Source of the DNA: Streptomyces sp. NBC_01262 | GTDB lineage: Bacteria; Actinomycetota; Actinomycetes; Streptomycetales; Streptomycetaceae | Length of the DNA stretch: 64,000 bases | Direction of reading: 5' to 3' | Assembly: GCF_036226365.1 (NCBI RefSeq) | Contig: NZ_CP108462.1 | Coordinates: forward strand, 7,596,501-7,660,500 | Shown: piece after piece, positions 54,745 to 63,249 of the stretch | Layout of the letters: every line of letters starts with the position of its first letter | Position numbering within the stretch: the stretch's first letter is position 1 | Position numbers and translations under genes: made by a program | The notes under the pieces: model-generated | What the model was told of the DNA's origin: nothing | Database searches by the model: none | What the model saw: the letters and a program-made list of their open reading frames with translations, nothing else

Positions 54745-54819
54745 GTGTTCGTTGAACGCGAACCGCTTGTCGATTTAGTGTCTCGTCCCAAGGAACGTGC
54801 GGGACAGGCACACTGGTAA
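54745..54819 (+). CDS. possible upstream ORF in the ftsZ leader, with TTA codon
   Basis: GTG 54745, 24 codons, TAA at 54817-54819. GGGAGGG at 54732-54738 gives an ideal 6-nt spacing. The peptide begins MFVEREPLVDLV and ends QAHW; codon 11 is TTA (54775-54777), which in Streptomyces needs the bldA tRNA. An inverted repeat starts at its stop codon. The same bases can be read as a promoter (TTGAAC 54752, TTAGTG 54775), so the coding status is uncertain. Confidence 0.35.
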   Translation: MFVEREPLVDLVSRPKERAGQAHW

Positions 54820-54842
54820 CCCTAAACCTCAGGGTTAGGGTT
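54818..54842. repeat. inverted repeat in the ftsZ leader
   Basis: AACCCTAA (54818-54825) and TTAGGGTT (54835-54842), 9-nt loop, starting at the possible upstream-ORF stop and 73 bp before ftsZ. Confidence 0.7.
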
Positions 54843-54914
54843 CGGGTCGGCTGGCTGGCGTTGGACCGTCCCCGTCCCACAGGCATACGTAACTCGAGGC
54901 GAGAGGCCTTCGAC

Positions 54915-56117
54915 GTGGCAGCACCGCAGAACTACCTCGCAGTCATCAAGGTCGTCGGCATCGGCGGCGGTGGCGTGAACGCCATCAACCGGATGATCGA
55001 GGTCGGTCTCAAGGGCGTCGAGTTCATCGCGATCAATACCGATGCGCAGGCCCTGCTGATGAGCGACGCCGACGTCAAGCTCGACGTCGGCCGCGAACTC
55101 ACCCGTGGTCTGGGCGCCGGCGCGAACCCCGATGTCGGCCGCAAGGCCGCCGAGGACCACCGCGAGGAGATCGAAGAGGTGCTCAAGGGCGCCGACATGG
55201 TCTTCGTCACCGCGGGTGAGGGCGGCGGCACCGGCACCGGTGGTGCTCCCGTCGTCGCGCACATCGCCCGCTCGCTGGGGGCCCTGACGATCGGTGTGGT
55301 GACTCGTCCCTTCACCTTCGAGGGCCGCCGCCGCGCCAACCAGGCCGAGGACGGCATCGCGGGACTCCGCGAGAATGTCGACACCCTCATCGTGATCCCC
55401 AATGACCGACTGCTGTCGATCTCCGACCGCCAGGTCAGCGTTCTGGACGCGTTCCGTTCGGCGGACCAGGTCCTGCTGTCCGGTGTCCAGGGCATCACCG
55501 ACCTGATCACCACCCCGGGTCTGATCAACCTGGACTTCGCGGATGTGAAGTCCGTGATGTCCGAGGCGGGTTCGGCCCTCATGGGCATCGGTTCGGCCCG
55601 CGGGGACGACAGGGCGGTCGCCGCCGCGGAGATGGCCATCTCCTCGCCCCTGCTGGAAGCGTCCATCGACGGTGCCCGCGGGGTGCTGCTCTCCATCTCC
55701 GGCGGCTCCGACCTCGGTCTGTTCGAGATCAACGAGTCGGCCCAGCTGGTCAGTGAGGCGGCCCACCCCGAGGCCAACATCATCTTCGGCGCGGTCATCG
55801 ACGACGCGCTCGGCGACGAGGTCCGGGTCACCGTCATCGCGGCGGGCTTCGACGGCGGCCAGCCGCCGACCCGCAACCGCGACAAGGTGCTCGGCGCGTA
55901 CGGCTCGCGGGACGAGGGCGGCTCGACGCAGGCGCCCCCCACCCCGCCGCGCATCGAGGCCCCGCGCTCCACGTACGGCAGCCTCACCCCGCGGGAGGAA
56001 GCGCCCGAGCCGGTCTTGGAGGCCCCGGCCGCCCCGATCGCGCCCCACGTTCCGCCGGCCCGTCCGTACCAGGACACCACGGCCGAGGAACTGGACGTCC
56101 CCGACTTCCTCAAGTAG
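54915..56117 (+). CDS. ftsZ: cell division GTPase FtsZ
   Basis: Tubulin-like protein that forms the division ring and, in Streptomyces, the sporulation-septum ladders. 400 residues: GIGGGGVNAINRMI, the GTP tubulin signature GEGGGTGTGGAP (about 104-115), PFTFEGRRR, T7 loop LINLDFADVKSVM, then a variable Pro/Glu-rich linker and the conserved C-terminal peptide DVPDFLK that binds SepF. GTG 54915 follows GAGAGG. Confidence 0.98.
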   Translation: MAAPQNYLAVIKVVGIGGGGVNAINRMIEVGLKGVEFIAINTDAQALLMSDADVKLDVGRELTRGLGAGANPDVGRKAAEDHREEIEEVLKGADMVFVTAGEGGGTGTGGAPVVAHIARSLGALTIGVVTRPFTFEGRRRANQAEDGIAGLRENVDTLIVIPNDRLLSISDRQVSVLDAFRSADQVLLSGVQGITDLITTPGLINLDFADVKSVMSEAGSALMGIGSARGDDRAVAAAEMAISSPLLEASIDGARGVLLSISGGSDLGLFEINESAQLVSEAAHPEANIIFGAVIDDALGDEVRVTVIAAGFDGGQPPTRNRDKVLGAYGSRDEGGSTQAPPTPPRIEAPRSTYGSLTPREEAPEPVLEAPAAPIAPHVPPARPYQDTTAEELDVPDFLK

Positions 56118-56201
56118 GCAGCAGCCGACGAGTAGGCGACCTCAGCACAGCATGAACAGACCGATACGCGGCATCAGGGACTCGTCGTCAGGAGGAGCCC
56201 T

Positions 56202-56945
56202 GTGATCGGCCAGAGCCACGCGGTACCCGGCGGCGCGCACTTCGCCTTCACCGACAGGTGGGGCGGGGTGAGCGCCGCTCCGTACGACAGCCTCAATCTC
56301 GGCGGCGCGGTCGGCGACGACCCCGGCGCCGTACGGGCCAATCGCGAGTACGCGGCCAGGGCCCTGGGCCTGGACGCCGCCAAGGTCGTCTGGATGAACC
56401 AGGTGCACGGCAACGACGTCGCCATCGTCGCCGCCCCGTGGGAGGACCGTTCGGTGCCGGAGGTCGACGCGATCGTCACCACCCGGCCGGGCCTCGCCCT
56501 GGCGGTGCTCACCGCCGACTGCGTACCGGTCCTGCTGGCCGATCCCGTGGCCGGGGTGGCCGCCGCCGCGCACGCCGGACGGCCCGGCCTCGTCGCCGGC
56601 GTCGTACCCGCCACCGTGGAGGCCATGGTCGGCCTCGGCGCGCGCCCGGAGCGGATCACCGCGGTGACCGGTCCCTCGGTCTGCGGCAGCTGCTACGAGG
56701 TGCCTGAGGCGATGCGTGACGATGTCGCCGCCACCGTCCCGCAGGCCCGGGCGACCACGAGCTGGGGCACCCCGTCGGTGGATGTCGCCGCCGGGGTGCA
56801 TGCCCAACTCGCCCGGCTCGGTGTGCAGATGTGCGAGAAATCGCACATCTGCACCATGGAGTCCGGGGACTACTTCTCGTACCGCCGAGAGCGCTCCACA
56901 GGGCGACTCGCGGGATATGTCTGGCTGGACGGCGACGCCTCATGA
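56202..56945 (+). CDS. pgeF: peptidoglycan editing factor PgeF (YfiH/DUF152)
   Basis: 247 residues of the laccase-like Cu-oxidase_4 fold, now linked to hydrolysis of misincorporated UDP-MurNAc-Ser. Zn/Cu-site motifs: WMNQVHGNDVA, LTADCVPVLLAD, AAAHAGRPG and CGSCYEVP. In this copy the usual HAGWRG segment reads HAGRPG. GTG 56202 after AGGAGGAG; its stop overlaps yggS (ATGA). Confidence 0.9.
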   Translation: MIGQSHAVPGGAHFAFTDRWGGVSAAPYDSLNLGGAVGDDPGAVRANREYAARALGLDAAKVVWMNQVHGNDVAIVAAPWEDRSVPEVDAIVTTRPGLALAVLTADCVPVLLADPVAGVAAAAHAGRPGLVAGVVPATVEAMVGLGARPERITAVTGPSVCGSCYEVPEAMRDDVAATVPQARATTSWGTPSVDVAAGVHAQLARLGVQMCEKSHICTMESGDYFSYRRERSTGRLAGYVWLDGDAS

Positions 56946-57679
56946 CCGCGGCTGCCGACCGGAAGACCGAACTCGCCCGGAATCTGGCCCGGGTCGAGGC
57001 GCGGATCGCCGCCGCGTGCGAGGCCGCCGGGCGCGACCGGGACGAGGTGACGCTGATCGTGGTCACCAAGACCTACCCCGCCAGCGATGTGATGATCATC
57101 TCGGAACTCGGCGTCCGCCATGTCGCCGAGAACCGCGACCAGGACGCCGCCCCCAAGGCCGCCGCCTGCGCCGGTCTCCCCCTGACCTGGCACTTCGTGG
57201 GCCAGCTACAGACGAACAAGGTGCGTTCGGTGCTTCGTTACGCCGATGTCGTGCACTCGGTCGACCGGCTCCGGCTGGTCGACTCGCTGTCCGCCGCCGT
57301 CCTGAAGTCGGACCGCCCCGACCGCGAGCTCGGCTGCCTGGTCCAGGTCGCCCTGGACGCCGAGGCGGGCGAGCGGGGCAGCCGGGGCGGAATCGCACCC
57401 GATGCCGTCGAAGGGATCGCCGAAGCGATCGCGTCGGCCCCGGCGCTGCGTCTTGACGGACTGATGACGGTCGCGCCGCTGGCCGGGCCGTACGCGGGCC
57501 GGCCGAGGGCGGCATTCGATCGGCTGGCGGAAATCGCATCCTTGCTGCGCGAGGCCCATCCTGCTGCGAACATGGTCTCGGCAGGGATGAGTTCGGACCT
57601 CGAGGATGCGGTGGCGGCCGGTGCGACACATGTACGCGTCGGCAGTGCGGTGCTCGGAGTCCGTGCCGGGCTCGGGTAA
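56942..57679 (+). CDS. yggS: PLP homeostasis protein (YggS family)
   Basis: 245 residues, alanine-racemase-like barrel binding pyridoxal phosphate. PLP lysine in LIVVTKTYPASD, ENRDQDAAPK (relatives have ENxxQE), WHFVGQLQTNKVR, GLMTVAP, MSSDLEDAVAAGATHVRVGSAVLG. Maintains PLP and amino-acid balance. Conserved place between ftsZ and sepF in actinobacteria; coupled to pgeF by a 4-nt overlap. Confidence 0.94.
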   Translation: MTAAADRKTELARNLARVEARIAAACEAAGRDRDEVTLIVVTKTYPASDVMIISELGVRHVAENRDQDAAPKAAACAGLPLTWHFVGQLQTNKVRSVLRYADVVHSVDRLRLVDSLSAAVLKSDRPDRELGCLVQVALDAEAGERGSRGGIAPDAVEGIAEAIASAPALRLDGLMTVAPLAGPYAGRPRAAFDRLAEIASLLREAHPAANMVSAGMSSDLEDAVAAGATHVRVGSAVLGVRAGLG

Positions 57680-57775
57680 CGTCACCGAACAAGTCAGACC
57701 ACAGCACAAATATGGTGTGGCGGCCGCCCCCCGAGGGCGGCCGAGGATCGTAACCCCGCTGAGAGGACGCAGAGC

Positions 57776-58366
57776 ATGGCCGGCGCGATGCGCAAGATGG
57801 CGGTCTACCTCGGCCTCGTGGAGGACGACGGGTACGACGGCCCGGGCTTCGACCCGGACGACGAGTTCGAACCCGAGCCCGAGCCTGAGCGTCCCCGCCG
57901 ACCGCACCAGTCTCATCAGTCCCACCAGTCACATCAACCGACGCAACAGGACGAACCCGCACGTATCGTGCACGCTCCCGCCCCCCGGGAACCACGGATC
58001 GCCCCAGTGGCATCAATCACACAAGAACGCCATAGCCTGGAGAAGAACGCAGCGGTGATCATGCCTAAGGTCGTGTCCGAACGAGAGCCGTACCGGATCA
58101 CGACGCTTCACCCCCGGACGTACAACGAAGCCCGTACGATCGGGGAACACTTCCGCGAGGGAACCCCGGTGATCATGAATCTGACGGAGATGGACGACAC
58201 GGACGCAAAGCGTCTTGTCGACTTCGCCGCGGGTCTGGTCTTCGGGCTCCATGGCAGCATCGAGCGGGTTACGCAGAAGGTCTTCCTCCTGTCGCCTGCT
58301 AACGTCGATGTCACGGCGGAGGACAAGGCCCGCATCGCCGAGGGCGGGTTCTTCAATCAGAGCTGA
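57776..58366 (+). CDS. sepF: cell division protein SepF
   Basis: 196 residues. N-terminal membrane-targeting amphipathic helix (MRKMAVYLGLVED), a disordered acidic and HQS-repeat linker, and the C-terminal SepF domain (TLHPRTYNEARTIGEHFREG, VIMNLTEMDDTDAKRLVDFAAGLVFGLHGSIERV, VFLLSPANVDV). SepF anchors FtsZ at the membrane; ftsA is absent here, so SepF is the likely anchor. Confidence 0.96.
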   Translation: MAGAMRKMAVYLGLVEDDGYDGPGFDPDDEFEPEPEPERPRRPHQSHQSHQSHQPTQQDEPARIVHAPAPREPRIAPVASITQERHSLEKNAAVIMPKVVSEREPYRITTLHPRTYNEARTIGEHFREGTPVIMNLTEMDDTDAKRLVDFAAGLVFGLHGSIERVTQKVFLLSPANVDVTAEDKARIAEGGFFNQS

Positions 58367-58428
58367 GATACGCAACCGCAGGAAACCGGCCGAACGGTCA
58401 CGGAACGAGCAGGGGAGAGGGAAGCACG

Positions 58429-58713
58429 ATGGGCATCGCACTTGATGTGATCCAGTTCGTGCTGCTGTCCTTCCTGGTCGTGCTGATCTTCCGGCTGGTG
58501 ATGGACTACGTCTTCCAGTTCGCCCGTTCGTGGCAGCCTGGCAAGCCGATGGTGGTGCTGCTCGAGGCCACCTACACTGTCACCGATCCGCCACTCAAGC
58601 TTCTGCGGCGTTTCATTCCGCCGCTGCGTCTCGGGGGCGTGGCGCTCGACCTGTCCTTCTTCGTATTGATGATCATCGTGTACATCCTGATCTCCGTCGT
58701 AGGGAGTCTGTGA
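58429..58713 (+). CDS. YggT-family membrane protein
   Basis: 94 residues with two to three membrane helices (FVLLSFLVVLIFRLVMDYVF and LDLSFFVLMIIVYILISVVG) around the YggT motif TDPPLKLLRRFIPPLRLGGVALDLS. Found between sepF and divIVA throughout Gram-positives; the exact role is unknown. The stop overlaps a small ORF start by one base. Confidence 0.93.
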   Translation: MGIALDVIQFVLLSFLVVLIFRLVMDYVFQFARSWQPGKPMVVLLEATYTVTDPPLKLLRRFIPPLRLGGVALDLSFFVLMIIVYILISVVGSL

Positions 58714-58772
58714 TGGCCGATGCGGGCTCCCGATATGCCGACGATCACGTTGAGGTGAAGAGATGCCGCTGA
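58713..58772 (+). CDS. possible small ORF coupling yggT and divIVA
   Basis: ATG at 58713 shares one base with the yggT stop (TGATG); AGGGAG lies 6 nt before it. It would make 19 residues (MADAGSRYADDHVEVKRCR) and ends 10 nt inside divIVA in another frame. It may only serve to pass ribosomes to divIVA. Confidence 0.3.
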   Translation: MADAGSRYADDHVEVKRCR

Positions 58773-59971
58773 CCCCTGAGGACGTTCGTAACAAGCAGTT
58801 CACGACCGTCCGCCTCCGAGAAGGCTATGACGAGGACGAGGTCGACGCCTTCCTCGACGAGGTGGAGGCGGAGCTGACCAGGCTCCTCCGAGAGAACGAA
58901 GACCTGCGCGCCAAACTGGCCGCGGCCACCCGAGCCGCCGCCCAGAACCAGCAGCAGGGCATGCGCAAGCCCGAGCAGCAGGACGGCCGTGGCGGCCCCG
59001 GTGCCCCCGTGCCCGCCGCCATATCTGGCCCGCAGCCGGTGCCGCCGCAGCAGATGGGCCCGCCGCAGCAGGGTCCCGGCAGCGGTCTCGCACTGCCTGC
59101 CGGTCCCAGCGCGATGGGCCAGGGCGGTCCGATGCAGCAGGGCAACCCGATGCAGCAGGGCAACCCCATGCAGCAGCAGATGCAGCAGGGTCCCGGCACC
59201 ATGGGGCAGGGCGCTCCCATGGGCCAGATGGGCCAGATGCAGCAGATGGGGCAGATGCAGCAGGGTCCCGGCCCGATGGGCCAGCACCCCATGCAGCAGC
59301 AGGGCATGGGCCAGCACCCCATGCAGCAGCAGGGCCCCGGCGGCGACAGTGCCGCCCGTGTCCTCTCCCTTGCCCAGCAGACCGCTGACCAGGCGATCGC
59401 GGAGGCCCGTTCCGAGGCCAACAAGATCGTCGGCGAGGCACGCAGCCGCGCCGAGGGTCTTGAGCGCGATGCCCGTGCCAAGGCCGACGCCCTTGAGCGG
59501 GACGCCCAGGAGAAGCACCGCGTGGCGATGGGCTCCCTGGAGTCCGCCCGCGCCACGCTTGAGCGCAAGGTCGAGGACCTGCGTGGCTTCGAGCGCGAGT
59601 ACCGGACGCGACTGAAGTCCTACCTGGAGAGCCAGCTCCGTCAGCTGGAGAACCAGGCGGACGACTCCCTCGCCCCGCCTCGTACTCCTGCCGCGGCCTC
59701 CCTCTCGTCCTCCGGCATGGGCGGCGGCACCATGGGTGGCATGGCCTCCGCCGGCGCCATGAGCGGCGGCACGATGGGCGGCGGCCAGTCCTACGGCGGC
59801 CAGGGCATGGGCGGCGGCGGTATGGGCCCCAACCCGACTTACGGCGGCCAGCAGCAGATGTCGCCCGCGATGACCCAGCCGATGGCTCCGGTCCGGCCGC
59901 AGGGGCCCGCGCCGCTGCAGCAGGCGCCGACGCCGATGCGGGGTTTTTTGATCGATGAGGACGACAACTAG
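58763..59971 (+). CDS. divIVA: polar growth protein DivIVA
   Basis: Coiled-coil protein that marks hyphal tips and drives apical wall growth. 402 residues: the DivIVA N-terminal domain (PLTPEDVRNKQFTTVRLREGYDEDEVDAFLDEVE) with its membrane-binding loop and first coiled coil, a Gln/Met/Pro/Gly-rich linker (about 55-190), a second coiled coil (about 190-300) and a Gly/Met-rich tail ending GFLIDEDDN. Essential in Streptomyces. GAGGTGAAGAG precedes the ATG. Confidence 0.97.
   Translation: MPLTPEDVRNKQFTTVRLREGYDEDEVDAFLDEVEAELTRLLRENEDLRAKLAAATRAAAQNQQQGMRKPEQQDGRGGPGAPVPAAISGPQPVPPQQMGPPQQGPGSGLALPAGPSAMGQGGPMQQGNPMQQGNPMQQQMQQGPGTMGQGAPMGQMGQMQQMGQMQQGPGPMGQHPMQQQGMGQHPMQQQGPGGDSAARVLSLAQQTADQAIAEARSEANKIVGEARSRAEGLERDARAKADALERDAQEKHRVAMGSLESARATLERKVEDLRGFEREYRTRLKSYLESQLRQLENQADDSLAPPRTPAAASLSSSGMGGGTMGGMASAGAMSGGTMGGGQSYGGQGMGGGGMGPNPTYGGQQQMSPAMTQPMAPVRPQGPAPLQQAPTPMRGFLIDEDDN
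59276..59335 (+). repeat. 30-bp perfect tandem repeat in divIVA linker
   Basis: Two identical 30-bp units (59276-59305, 59306-59335) encode the 10-residue unit MGQHPMQQQG twice. Looser Met-Gln-Gln repeats precede it. Probably variable in copy number. Confidence 0.85.
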
Positions 59972-59999
59972 TCGTTCGGTGGTGTGATCTGCACCACGT

Positions 60000-60043
60000 A
60001 GGGCCGGGCCCCAGAGGAATCGCTTCCTCTGGGGCCCGGCCCT
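60000..60043. terminator. bidirectional terminator between divIVA and ileS
   Basis: A perfect 20-bp stem (60000-60019 with 60024-60043) and TCGC loop, followed by TTGG, 28 bp after the divIVA stop and between convergent genes. Confidence 0.88.
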
Positions 60044-60050
60044 TTGGCTT

Positions 60051-60100
60051 TCAGCCCCTCCGGCGTTTGAGGAGCGGGGGCCTGGGGGCGGAGCCCCCAG
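60051..60100 (+). repeat. dispersed repeat, copy B, with hairpin
   Basis: 60051-60073 matches copy A in the murG-ftsQ gap at 21 of 23 bases; it continues into the hairpin CTGGGGGC-GGA-GCCCCCAG (60082-60100), 12 bp from the ileS stop. Confidence 0.7.
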
Positions 60101-60112
60101 ACCCCCGGCGGG

Positions 60113-63100
60113 CTAGCGCTTGCGCAGGCGGAACGTGAGGCCGAGGCCCTCGTCCGCGAACGCGGCCCCGTATGAATCGTCCGCCTCGCCTTCCGCGAAG
60201 TCCGTGGCGAGGACTTCGTCGGAGACCAGCGAGGTGTGCTCGGCCAGGGCCGAGGAGAGCTCGGCGTCGGACGAGAGCCAGCGCAGGGCGATGCGGTCGG
60301 CGACGTCGAGGCCGGAGTTCTTGCGGGCCTCCTGGATGAGACGGATGGCATCGCGTGCGAGACCGGCCCGGCGCAGGGCCGGGGTGATCTCCAGGTCGAG
60401 GGCGACCGTGGCGCCGGAGTCGGAGGCGACGGACCAGCCCTCGCGGGGGGTCTCGGTGATGATGACCTCGTCGGGGGAGAGGGCGACCGGCTCGCCGTCC
60501 ACCTCGACGGAGGCCGTGCCGTCGCGCAGCGCCGCGGACAGGGCGGCGGCGTCCGCCTCGGCGACGGCCTTGGCGACGGCCTGGACGCCCTTGCCGAAGC
60601 GCTTGCCGAGGGCGCGGAAGTTGGCCTTGGCGGTGGTGTCGACGAGGGAGCCGCCGACCTCGCTGAGGGAGGCGAGCCCGGCGACGTTCAGCTCCTCGGC
60701 GATCTGGGCGCGCAGTTCCTCACCCAGGGCGTCGAAGCCGGAGGCGGCGACGAGCGCACGCGAGAGCGGCTGGCGGGTCTTGACGCCGGACTCGGCGCGC
60801 GTGGCGCGGCCCAGCTCGACCAGCCGCCGGACCAGGGCCATCTGCTCGGACAGCGTCGGGTCGATGAACGCCGCGTCCGCCGTCGGCCAGGACGCGAGGT
60901 GGACGGAGTCGGGCGCGCCGGGGACGACGGGCGTGACCAGGTCCTGCCAGACGCGCTCGGTGATGAACGGCGTCAGAGGGGCCATCAGCCGGGTGACGGT
61001 CTCGACGACATCGTGCAGCGTGCGCAGCGCGGCCGCGTCGCCCTGCCAGAAGCGGCGGCGGGACCTGCGCACGTACCAGTTGGAGAGGTCGTCGACGAAG
61101 GAGGAGAGCAGCTTGCCGGCGCGCTGGGTGTCGTAGGACTCCAGGGAGTCCGTCACATCCCGTACGAGGGCGTTCAGTTCGCCCAGCAGCCAGCGGTCGA
61201 GCAGCGGGCGGTCGGCGGGCGCCGGGTCGGAGGCGGACGGCGCCCAGCCGGAGGTGCGGGCGTACAGGGCCTGGAAGGCGACGGTGTTCCAGTACGTCAG
61301 GAGGGTCTTGCGGACGACCTCCTGGATCGTGCCGTGGCCGACGCGCCGCGCGGCCCACGGGGAGCCGCCGGCGGCCATGAACCACCGCACCGCGTCGGCT
61401 CCGTGCTGGTCCATCAGCGGGATGGGCTGCAGGATGTTGCCGAGGTGCTTTGACATCTTCCGGCCGTCCTCGGCGAGGATGTGGCCGAGGCAGACGACGT
61501 TCTCGTAGGCGTTGCGGTCGAAGACCAGCGTGCCGACGGCCATGAGGGTGTAGAACCAGCCACGCGTCTGGTCGATGGCCTCGGAGATGAACTGCGCGGG
61601 GTACGTGCGCTCGAACAGCTCCTTGTTGCGGTACGGGTAGCCCCACTGCGCGAAGGGCATCGCACCGGAGTCGTACCAGGCGTCGATGACCTCGGGGACG
61701 CGGGTCGAGGTGCCCTCGCACTGGGGGCAGTCGAAGGTGACCGCGTCGATGTACGGGCGGTGCGGGTCCAGGCCGGACTGGTCGGTGCCGGTGAGCTCGG
61801 AGAGCTCGGCCAGGGAGCCGACGGCGGTCAGGTGGTTCTCCTCGCAGCGCCAGATGGGCAGCGGGGTGCCCCAGTAGCGGTTGCGGGACAGGGCCCAGTC
61901 GATGTTGTTGTTCAGCCAGTCGCCGAAGCGGCCGTGCTTGACGGACTCCGGATACCAGTTGGTGCGCTCGTTCTCGCGCAGCAGGGCGTCCTTGACGGCG
62001 GTCGTACGGACGTACCAGGAGGGCTGCGCGTAGTAGAGCAGCGCGGTGTGGCAGCGCCAGCAGTGCGGGTAGCTGTGCTCGTACGGGACGTGCCGGAAGA
62101 GCAGGCCGCGGGCCTGGAGGTCGGCGACCAGCTTCTCGTCGGCCTTCTTGAAGAACTCACCGCCGACCAGCGGCACGTCCTCCTCGAAGGTGCCGTCGGG
62201 GCGGACCGGGTTGACGACCGGGAGGCCGTAGGCGCGGCAGACCTTGAGGTCCTCCTCGCCGAAGGCAGGGGACTGGTGGACGAGGCCGGTGCCGTCCTCG
62301 GTCGTGACGTACTCGGCGTTGACCACGTAGTGGGCGTCCGGGATCTCGACGAGGTCGAAGGGGCGCTCGTAGGTCCAGCGCTCCATCTCGCGGCCGGTGA
62401 AGGAGACGCCGGTGGCCGTCCAGCCCTCGCCGAGCGCCTTGCCGAGCAGCGGCTCGGCGACGACCAGCTTCTCCTGGCCGTCGGTGGCGAGGACATAGGT
62501 GACATCCGGGTGCGCGGCGACGGCGGTGTTGGAGACCAGGGTCCAGGGGGTCGTCGTCCAGACCAGCAGCGCCGCCTCGCCCGCGAGCGGGCCGGAGGTG
62601 AGCGGGAAGCGTACGAAGACGGACGGGTCGACGACCGTCTCGTAGCCCTGGGCCAGCTCGTGGTCGGACAGGCCGGTGCCGCAGCGCGGGCACCAGGGGG
62701 CGACGCGGTGGTCCTGGACCAGTAGGCCCTTGTCGAAGATCTGCTTGAGCGACCACCAGACGGACTGGACGTACTCCGGGTCCATCGTCCGGTAGGCGTC
62801 GTCCAGGTCCACCCAGTAGCCCATGCGGGTGGTCAGCTCGGCGAAGGCATCGGTGTGCCGGGTCACCGACTCGCGGCACTTGGCGTTGAACTCGGCGATG
62901 CCGTACTTCTCGATGTCCTGCTTGCCGGAGAAGCCCAGCTCCTTCTCCACCGCGAGCTCGACCGGCAGGCCGTGGCAGTCCCAGCCGGCCTTACGGGTCA
63001 CATGGTTGCCCTGCATGGTCTTGAAGCGCGGGAACACGTCCTTGAAGACGCGGGCCTCGATGTGATGGGCGCCGGGCATGCCGTTGGCGGTCGGCGGGCC

Positions 63101-63241
63101 CTCGTAGAAGATCCACTCGGGCTTGCCCTCGGTCTGCGCGACCGAGCGGGCGAAGACCTTGTTCTCCTGCCAGAACGCGAGCACCTCGTGCTCAAGCGCG
63201 GGCAGGTCGACCTGGGCGGGGACCTGGCGGTACTGCGACAT
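60113..63241 (-). CDS. ileS: isoleucyl-tRNA synthetase, eukaryote-like (IleS2) type
   Basis: Charges tRNA-Ile. 1042 residues, about 100 longer than E. coli IleRS. The class I HIGH motif is the variant GAHH in ANGMPGAHHIEARVFKDVFPRF; the second motif is KMSKH in EDGRKMSKHLGNIL. The editing domain lies at about 200-400, and anticodon-binding helices follow with a long C-terminal extension. Size and motifs fit the mycobacterial/eukaryotic branch, which is naturally less sensitive to mupirocin. Preceded by an isoleucine T-box. Confidence 0.96.
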   Translation of the reverse strand: MSQYRQVPAQVDLPALEHEVLAFWQENKVFARSVAQTEGKPEWIFYEGPPTANGMPGAHHIEARVFKDVFPRFKTMQGNHVTRKAGWDCHGLPVELAVEKELGFSGKQDIEKYGIAEFNAKCRESVTRHTDAFAELTTRMGYWVDLDDAYRTMDPEYVQSVWWSLKQIFDKGLLVQDHRVAPWCPRCGTGLSDHELAQGYETVVDPSVFVRFPLTSGPLAGEAALLVWTTTPWTLVSNTAVAAHPDVTYVLATDGQEKLVVAEPLLGKALGEGWTATGVSFTGREMERWTYERPFDLVEIPDAHYVVNAEYVTTEDGTGLVHQSPAFGEEDLKVCRAYGLPVVNPVRPDGTFEEDVPLVGGEFFKKADEKLVADLQARGLLFRHVPYEHSYPHCWRCHTALLYYAQPSWYVRTTAVKDALLRENERTNWYPESVKHGRFGDWLNNNIDWALSRNRYWGTPLPIWRCEENHLTAVGSLAELSELTGTDQSGLDPHRPYIDAVTFDCPQCEGTSTRVPEVIDAWYDSGAMPFAQWGYPYRNKELFERTYPAQFISEAIDQTRGWFYTLMAVGTLVFDRNAYENVVCLGHILAEDGRKMSKHLGNILQPIPLMDQHGADAVRWFMAAGGSPWAARRVGHGTIQEVVRKTLLTYWNTVAFQALYARTSGWAPSASDPAPADRPLLDRWLLGELNALVRDVTDSLESYDTQRAGKLLSSFVDDLSNWYVRRSRRRFWQGDAAALRTLHDVVETVTRLMAPLTPFITERVWQDLVTPVVPGAPDSVHLASWPTADAAFIDPTLSEQMALVRRLVELGRATRAESGVKTRQPLSRALVAASGFDALGEELRAQIAEELNVAGLASLSEVGGSLVDTTAKANFRALGKRFGKGVQAVAKAVAEADAAALSAALRDGTASVEVDGEPVALSPDEVIITETPREGWSVASDSGATVALDLEITPALRRAGLARDAIRLIQEARKNSGLDVADRIALRWLSSDAELSSALAEHTSLVSDEVLATDFAEGEADDSYGAAFADEGLGLTFRLRKR

Positions 63242-63249
63242 CGGATTCT

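Noticed and set aside
54778..54782. GTGTC (GACAC on the other strand), core of the WhiA/WhiB motif, in the ftsZ leader
   Set aside because: A 5-mer occurs by chance very often; no second site or extended match supports it.
54818..54842. TTAGGG repeats resembling telomere sequence
   Set aside because: Only one TTAGGG pair as part of an inverted repeat in an internal gene leader; no relation to Streptomyces chromosome ends.
56152..56205. 17-codon ORF (MNRPIRGIRDSSSGGAL) overlapping the pgeF start
   Set aside because: No ribosome binding site precedes its ATG, and the GGAGGAG within it already serves pgeF. Most likely chance.
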